From Clostridia bacterium (GTDB lineage: Bacteria > Bacillota > Clostridia > Oscillospirales > Acutalibacteraceae), in assembly GCA_900770255.1 (NCBI GenBank), contig CAAGJN010000022.1, positions 18,951 through 82,950 on the forward strand: a stretch of 64,000 nucleotides of DNA, read 5' to 3'. Made by a program: the position numbers and the translations under genes. Shown here piece by piece: positions 59,703 through 64,000 of the stretch (position 1 is the stretch's first letter; each line of letters opens with the position of its first letter). The notes under the pieces were generated by a model that did not search any database, was not told where the DNA came from, and saw only the letters and a list, made by a program, of their open reading frames with translations.

Positions 59703-59928
59703 GGCGCACAAAAGCAGATTTTGAGCCCTCCGGTTTTCGCCTTTTTGCGAGCTTTTTTGAGCAGACGTTTTTGTCTGTGCATTTTGCCGAATTTTTCCGG
59801 TGCATGATGTTAAAAAACGTAAACAGTAACGAAATATCGATATAAAATATTCAATAGCTCCAATGATTTTTTACGGCGGCGTCCGAAAAAATATTTTTTC
59901 GGCTCGGCCCGGCTTTCGGCTCGCCGTA
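59703..59928. other. AT-rich spacer with a 20-bp perfect palindrome
   Basis: No gene is visible between the divergent glyS and transporter promoters. At 59883-59902 lies the perfect palindrome CCGAAAAAAT-ATTTTTTCGG, 27 bp upstream of the transporter -35. It is a candidate operator or a hairpin. Confidence 0.45.
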
Positions 59929-59956
59929 TTGACAAATCCGAGTTTTACTGTAAAAT
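59929..59956 (+). promoter_or_regulatory. Promoter of the GPH transporter gene
   Basis: A perfect TTGACA (59929-59934) and TAAAAT (59951-59956) are separated by 16 bp, 38 bp before the GTG start. TATACT slightly further on is an alternative -10. Confidence 0.6.
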
Positions 59957-59993
59957 TATAGTATTATACTACATAATGAAAAGGGGAAGGCAA

Positions 59994-61529
59994 GTGAACG
60001 AACAAAACGCAGGAAAGCTCAGAAGCTTCTGGCAGAAGATAGGTCCGATGCTCGGCTACAATACGGCGAGCATCCTTTTCGGAGGCGGCGGATATATAAT
60101 TTCGCTCTACTTTCTGTCGTTTCTGACGGAGGTCGAGAAGCTAAGCGTCGATCAGGCGGGCATGGTTATCGCCGTGGCGCACATATGGGACGCGGTCACC
60201 GACCCGGTCATGGGCATAATAACAGACCGCACTCGCTCGAAATACGGCAGGCACAGGAGATATCTCCTCTGGGGCGTTATCCCGATAGCGGTCTCCTATT
60301 TCTGCCTGTGGAACTCGTTCGGCATCTCTGCAAGCGGCAACACAACTGCGACTATGATCTACTACATGTGCGCCTATATGCTCTACAACACCGCTCTGAC
60401 GCTCGTCTCTGTGCCGCATGTCGCCATGCTGCCGGTCATCGCGCCCGAATATTCTCTGCGCACGCAGTACAACTCGGTGCAGTATATAATGAACTCAGTC
60501 GGAATGGTCTCGTCGTTCCTGTTAGTGTCGCTCTCGCTGGGCTTTACGAACATGGAGATGAGCGCCGCCTCGAGGCCGAAGTTCATGTTCTTCGGCGCGG
60601 TCCTCTGTCTGTGGTTCTCGCTGCCGCTCTTAGTCACGTTTAAGTGCACCAAGGAGCCGAGCTCGCTCGATATGGAGCTCCCGCCATTCAATGCGCGCAC
60701 ATTTATCGGCGAATACAGGCAGGTGTTCCGCAACAAGGCGTTCAGGCGTTATTTCGTGCTCAGCTCGATGTATACGATGGCGAAGGGCTTCTATGCTAAC
60801 TCCGATCAGTATTTCATCAAATATATTGCCCAGCGCTTCGGTTATTTCAACACCCTGCAGACTATTGCGGGCGCCGCGGAGGCGTCGGGCTTCCCGGTAA
60901 ACTATATTATGACGATGAAAAAGGGCAAGCAGCTCTGCGGCAAGATACTCACGCCCATCATGGCGATCGGTATCGCAATGAACCTGTTTATCGGCAGCAA
61001 GACTCCGCTGTGGGTCACTATCGTTGCCACCGTGCTCTATAACTTCGGCTTCTCAGGTCCGGGCTTCACGGCGACCAACATTCAGCCTGACGTCACCGAC
61101 GTTGACGAGATGATAACCGGCCGCCGCCGCGAGGGCGTTATCTCGACGTTCAACACGCTGATAAAGAAAACGATAAACGGGCTGATGAGCGCTGTGACGG
61201 GCTTTATTCTCAAGGCTTTCGGCTTCCGCACGGGCGCGGAGGGCGCAAACGCGCTCTATCAAACCTCAAAGGGAGTCTTCGGGCTGCGCTTTACTTTCTG
61301 CATTTTGCCGCTGATCTTTGTCGCTCTCGTCTACTTCTGCGTGTTCACTTATAAAATGACGCAGGAGGATCACAGGATGATTATCGAGGCAATAAAGGAA
61401 AAGAAAGAGACGGGCAGGTGCACGCTGACTCCCGAGCAACGAAAACGCTGTGAGGAGATCTCGGGACAGAAATTCGGAGATATGTGGATCGGCAAGCCCG
61501 CCGCAGATACGCTCGTTACCGAGAGCTAA
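59994..61529 (+). CDS. GPH-family sugar:cation symporter (MelB-like)
   Basis: This 511-residue protein has about twelve membrane segments. It fits the glycoside-pentoside-hexuronide symporter family: [20 protein letters not shown] at the start, then [33 protein letters not shown], the GPH signature carrying the cation-site aspartates of helices 2 and 4. It probably imports a glycoside or hexuronide, which would suit the uxa/uxu genes 30 kb away, but linkage is loose. The GTG at 59994 is the start, with AAGGGGAAGG just upstream; the ATG at 59976 has no ribosome binding site. Confidence 0.88.
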   Translation: MNEQNAGKLRSFWQKIGPMLGYNTASILFGGGGYIISLYFLSFLTEVEKLSVDQAGMVIAVAHIWDAVTDPVMGIITDRTRSKYGRHRRYLLWGVIPIAVSYFCLWNSFGISASGNTTATMIYYMCAYMLYNTALTLVSVPHVAMLPVIAPEYSLRTQYNSVQYIMNSVGMVSSFLLVSLSLGFTNMEMSAASRPKFMFFGAVLCLWFSLPLLVTFKCTKEPSSLDMELPPFNARTFIGEYRQVFRNKAFRRYFVLSSMYTMAKGFYANSDQYFIKYIAQRFGYFNTLQTIAGAAEASGFPVNYIMTMKKGKQLCGKILTPIMAIGIAMNLFIGSKTPLWVTIVATVLYNFGFSGPGFTATNIQPDVTDVDEMITGRRREGVISTFNTLIKKTINGLMSAVTGFILKAFGFRTGAEGANALYQTSKGVFGLRFTFCILPLIFVALVYFCVFTYKMTQEDHRMIIEAIKEKKETGRCTLTPEQRKRCEEISGQKFGDMWIGKPAADTLVTES

Positions 61530-61558
61530 CAAAGAAATCCCACGAAAGGGTTATAACA

Positions 61559-63370
61559 TTGTCTACTAAAAAGGAAAACATCAGAAATTTCAGCATCATA
61601 GCGCATATCGATCACGGCAAATCAACTCTTGCGGACAGATTGCTTGAGCTGACCGATTCCGTTGCAAAGCGCGACATGACCGCCCAGATCCTTGACAATA
61701 TGGATCTTGAGCGCGAGCGCGGCATAACCATAAAGGCGCACGCCGTCAAGATGGACTATAGAGCGAAGAACGGCGAGGTCTATGAGCTCAACCTCATCGA
61801 CACTCCCGGCCATGTCGATTTCAACTATGAAGTCTCCCGCTCGCTCGCCGCGTGCGAGGGCGCGGTGCTCATTGTCGATGCGTCGCAGGGGATCGAGGCT
61901 CAGACTCTCGCGAACACATATCTTGCACTCGACCACGACCTTGAGATCGTGCCTGTTATCAACAAGATAGATCTGCCCGCCGCTGACCCCGACAGAGTCG
62001 CCGCCGAGGTTGAGGAGGTCATAGGGCTCGACTGCTCGAACGCCCCGCGCGTCTCCGCAAAGACGGGCGAGAACGTCGGCGACGTCCTCGAACGCATCGT
62101 TCAGGATATCCCCGCGCCCGTGACCGACGACTCCGCGCCGCTCAGAGCGCTGATATTCGACTCTATATATGACAGCTACAAGGGCGTTATAGTCTACGTC
62201 AGAGTCAAGGAGGGCAAGATAAAGCCCGGCGATACGATGCGAATGATGGCGACCGGAGCGCAGTTTACGGTTGTTGAGGTCGGCTATATGCGCGCTACGA
62301 GCATGGAACCGATAAGCGAGCTGACCTCCGGCGAGGTAGGATATATAACTGCTTCCATAAAGACGGTCAGCGACGCGCGCGTCGGCGACACGGTCACGAC
62401 GGCCGAAAATCCGGCCAAGGAGCCGCTCGCGGGCTATAGAAAGGTCAACCCCATGGTGTTCTGCGGCGTTTATCCCGCAGACGGCGCGGACTATGAGAAT
62501 CTGCGCGACGCTCTCGAGAAGCTCCAGCTCAACGACGCCTCGCTCTCTTACGAGCCCGAAACCTCGGGTGCGCTCGGCTTCGGCTTCCGATGCGGCTTCC
62601 TCGGACTGCTCCACCTCGAGATAATCCAGGAACGCCTCGAACGCGAATACGACCTCGATCTCGTCACCACGATCCCGAGCGTCATATATAAGATACACAT
62701 GACGGACGGCTCGGTAATTGAGATTGACAATCCTACCCACTACCCCGACCCCGCAAATATAGACTACTGCGAGGAACCGTTCACAAACGCGCATATCTAT
62801 TCTCCGCCCGAATATGTCGGAGCGATAATGGATCTTTGCCAGGAGCGCCGCGGCGTATTCAAGAATATGACCTATATTGCCTCCGACCGCGTGGATATCC
62901 TCTATGAGCTGCCGCTCAACGAGATCATCTACGATTTCTTCGACTCCTTAAAGTCACGTACCCGCGGCTATGCGTCGTTTGACTATGAGATAACCGACTA
63001 CCGCCGCTCGAACCTTGTAAAGCTCGACGTGCTTTTGAACGGCGATATTATCGACGCGCTGTCGTTTATTATCCACGCCGACAAGGCCTACGGCAGGGCG
63101 CGCAAGATTGCCGAAAAGCTCAAGGACAACATCCCGCGCCAGCTCTTCGAGATACCGATTCAGATCGCGATCGGCGGCAAGGTCATCGCGCGCGAGACTG
63201 TCAAGGCGATGAGAAAGGACGTGCTTGCAAAGTGCTACGGCGGCGACATAACCCGAAAGAAGAAGCTGCTCGAGAAGCAGAAGGAGGGCAAGAAGCGCAT
63301 GCGCCAGTTCGGTACGGTTGAAGTGCCGCAGGAGGCGTTCATGGCTGTGCTCAAGCTCGACGATGAATAA
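61559..63370 (+). CDS. lepA: Elongation factor 4 (LepA)
   Basis: This 603-residue translational GTPase promotes back-translocation or supports 30S subunit assembly. The G domain has G1 [10 protein letters not shown]3 DTPGHVDF and G4 NKIDLPAAD. The LepA-specific C-terminus has [29 protein letters not shown] sequence (here [14 protein letters not shown]) and ends [15 protein letters not shown]. The start is TTG at 61559 ([13 protein letters not shown]) with GAAAGGG 8 bases upstream; the earlier frame overlaps the transporter gene. It lies 29 bp after the transporter stop and may be co-transcribed. Confidence 0.96.
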   Translation: MSTKKENIRNFSIIAHIDHGKSTLADRLLELTDSVAKRDMTAQILDNMDLERERGITIKAHAVKMDYRAKNGEVYELNLIDTPGHVDFNYEVSRSLAACEGAVLIVDASQGIEAQTLANTYLALDHDLEIVPVINKIDLPAADPDRVAAEVEEVIGLDCSNAPRVSAKTGENVGDVLERIVQDIPAPVTDDSAPLRALIFDSIYDSYKGVIVYVRVKEGKIKPGDTMRMMATGAQFTVVEVGYMRATSMEPISELTSGEVGYITASIKTVSDARVGDTVTTAENPAKEPLAGYRKVNPMVFCGVYPADGADYENLRDALEKLQLNDASLSYEPETSGALGFGFRCGFLGLLHLEIIQERLEREYDLDLVTTIPSVIYKIHMTDGSVIEIDNPTHYPDPANIDYCEEPFTNAHIYSPPEYVGAIMDLCQERRGVFKNMTYIASDRVDILYELPLNEIIYDFFDSLKSRTRGYASFDYEITDYRRSNLVKLDVLLNGDIIDALSFIIHADKAYGRARKIAEKLKDNIPRQLFEIPIQIAIGGKVIARETVKAMRKDVLAKCYGGDITRKKKLLEKQKEGKKRMRQFGTVEVPQEAFMAVLKLDDE

Positions 63371-63375
63371 AAAAC

Positions 63376-63403
63376 AGCGCCCGTACACTTCTGTACGGGC
63401 GCT
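63376..63403. terminator. Terminator between convergent lepA and HAD gene
   Basis: AGCGCCCGTACA and TGTACGGGCGCT form a perfect 12-bp stem with loop CTTC. On the minus strand it is followed by GTTTTTTATTC, so it is strongest for the leftward HAD gene. It probably ends lepA transcripts too. Confidence 0.88.
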
Positions 63404-63449
63404 CAGCTTTGCCTGTAATCATACGGCTGCGAATTGTCGCGGCCGATTT

Positions 63450-64000
63450 TTATTTTACAATGTGGAGTATATCTTCGGCGCAGTCGGCGATGTATTCGAC
63501 CCCGGCATCTTCAAGCACCCCGCGCGGCCTGAAGCCCCAGGATACGCCGATGCACGGGAGTTTTGCGTTCCTTGCCGTGAGTGCGTCAACCTCGGAATCG
63601 CCGGCATATACGGTGTTTTCGGGCTTTGCGCCGAGCTGCTCCATGGCATAGAGTACACCGTCGGGGGCGGGCTTCTTCCTGCGGTTTTCAACCTGGCCGA
63701 CGGCGAGGTCTATCAGAGACCCGAAATAATTCCTGCACAGACCGATGACTGCGGGCTCAAATTTATTTGAGACGACCGCCGACCTTATCCCGAGCCTTTG
63801 CAGCTCTCCGAGAAGCTCAATAATGCCAGGATAGGGCACGGTCTTGTTAGCCATATTGTTTTTGTAATGCTCCTTGAAAACGGCGAGGCACTGCTCCTCG
63901 GCCGCTTTGTTCGTGCCCTCGGGGACAGCAAGATGAATGAGTCTAGCCACTCCGTTTCCGACGAAACGGCGCACCTCGTCCGTGCTGCGCTGCGGGAAAC
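63450..64000 (-). CDS. HAD-family phosphatase (phosphoglycolate phosphatase-like), 5' end outside
   Basis: This gene enters from the right edge and lacks its N-terminus. The visible part (about 183 residues) begins FPQRSTDEVRRFVGNGVARLI, the helical cap typical of Gph-type HADs (GFP-RT-EEVR-FVGNG). It continues with motif II SAVVSNK, the motif III lysine in RRKKPAPDG and motif IV YAGDSEVDALTARNA. The DxDGTL motif must lie beyond the window. Members dephosphorylate 2-phosphoglycolate or related small phosphates. The GTG at 63974 is an internal codon, not the true start, because the frame stays open with family-like sequence. Confidence 0.88.
   Translation of the reverse strand, partial: FPQRSTDEVRRFVGNGVARLIHLAVPEGTNKAAEEQCLAVFKEHYKNNMANKTVPYPGIIELLGELQRLGIRSAVVSNKFEPAVIGLCRNYFGSLIDLAVGQVENRRKKPAPDGVLYAMEQLGAKPENTVYAGDSEVDALTARNAKLPCIGVSWGFRPRGVLEDAGVEYIADCAEDILHIVK

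Noticed and set aside
61622..62794. Open frame of 390 codons opposite lepA
   Set aside because: It lies wholly inside the conserved lepA coding sequence, with Val/Asp/Arg-biased composition typical of a mirror frame.

Overview
The window comes from a mid-to-high GC, strictly anaerobic, Gram-positive-type bacterium. It most resembles gut Clostridia of the Oscillospiraceae/Ruminococcaceae kind. The basis is the divergent dnaA / rpmH-rnpA-yidD-yidC-khpB arrangement at the left edge, an oxygen-sensitive class III ribonucleotide reductase, a V/A-type ATPase, a sodium-pump decarboxylase, a class B sortase and hexuronate catabolism. The left edge should lie close to the chromosomal origin because dnaA reads out of the window, but I see no convincing DnaA-box cluster in the part shown. 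The species is inference only.

Layout. 1-3.2 kb: dnaA (partial) and the divergent rpmH-rnpA-yidD-yidC-khpB operon. 3.6-4.6 kb: PAP2 phosphatase. 4.8-12.3 kb: one operon of cysteine desulfurase, thiI, cinA, a class B sortase, and a membrane protein that joins a degenerate CinA-like cytoplasmic part to an external SpoIID domain whose motifs are in circularly permuted order. 12.5-16.9 kb: trxB, nrdD (with a C-terminal glutaredoxin-like domain) and nrdG, with NrdR-box-like operators. 17.1-18.9 kb: HAD phosphatase, smpB and ssrA (tmRNA). 19.1-34.4 kb: a sugar and hexuronate region on both strands: three Gfo/Idh/MocA dehydrogenase units (one fused to a TIM-barrel isomerase), two PHP-domain hydrolases, uxaC overlapping a lone gcvH-like gene, mnmA, a TetR regulator, a mannonate oxidoreductase, uxuA and a ceramidase-like amidase. 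34.5-41 kb: a DUF4830 protein, two paralogous lipoproteins with internal repeats, and two tandem secreted PHP proteins related to the one at 20.5 kb. 41.2-50 kb: a nine-gene V/A-type ATPase operon. 50-54.6 kb: YhhN-family membrane protein, rarA, a membrane-protein gene with an early in-frame stop, an AT-rich DUF1919 gene that looks acquired, and a small anchored protein. 54.8-59.6 kb: sodium-pumping decarboxylase (oadA, oadG, biotin carrier, oadB) downstream of glyS. 60-64 kb: GPH-type sugar transporter, lepA and a partial HAD phosphatase.

How it works together. UxaC, the SDR mannonate oxidoreductase and UxuA together take glucuronate through fructuronate and mannonate to 2-keto-3-deoxygluconate. 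The adjacent dehydrogenase/isomerase genes suggest oxidative opening of glycosides that feeds this route. The decarboxylase and the V/A ATPase both handle ion gradients. Thioredoxin reductase beside an NrdD with its own CxxC domain suggests that dithiols, not only formate, reduce this enzyme.

The most unusual items are the CinA-like/permuted-SpoIID fusion, a 20-bp inverted repeat GTAAAG-N8-CTTTAC found three times, the TIM-barrel/oxidoreductase fusion with its operon, and the NrdD fusion with its paired operator. I saw no CRISPR array, complete insertion sequence, tRNA or rRNA.
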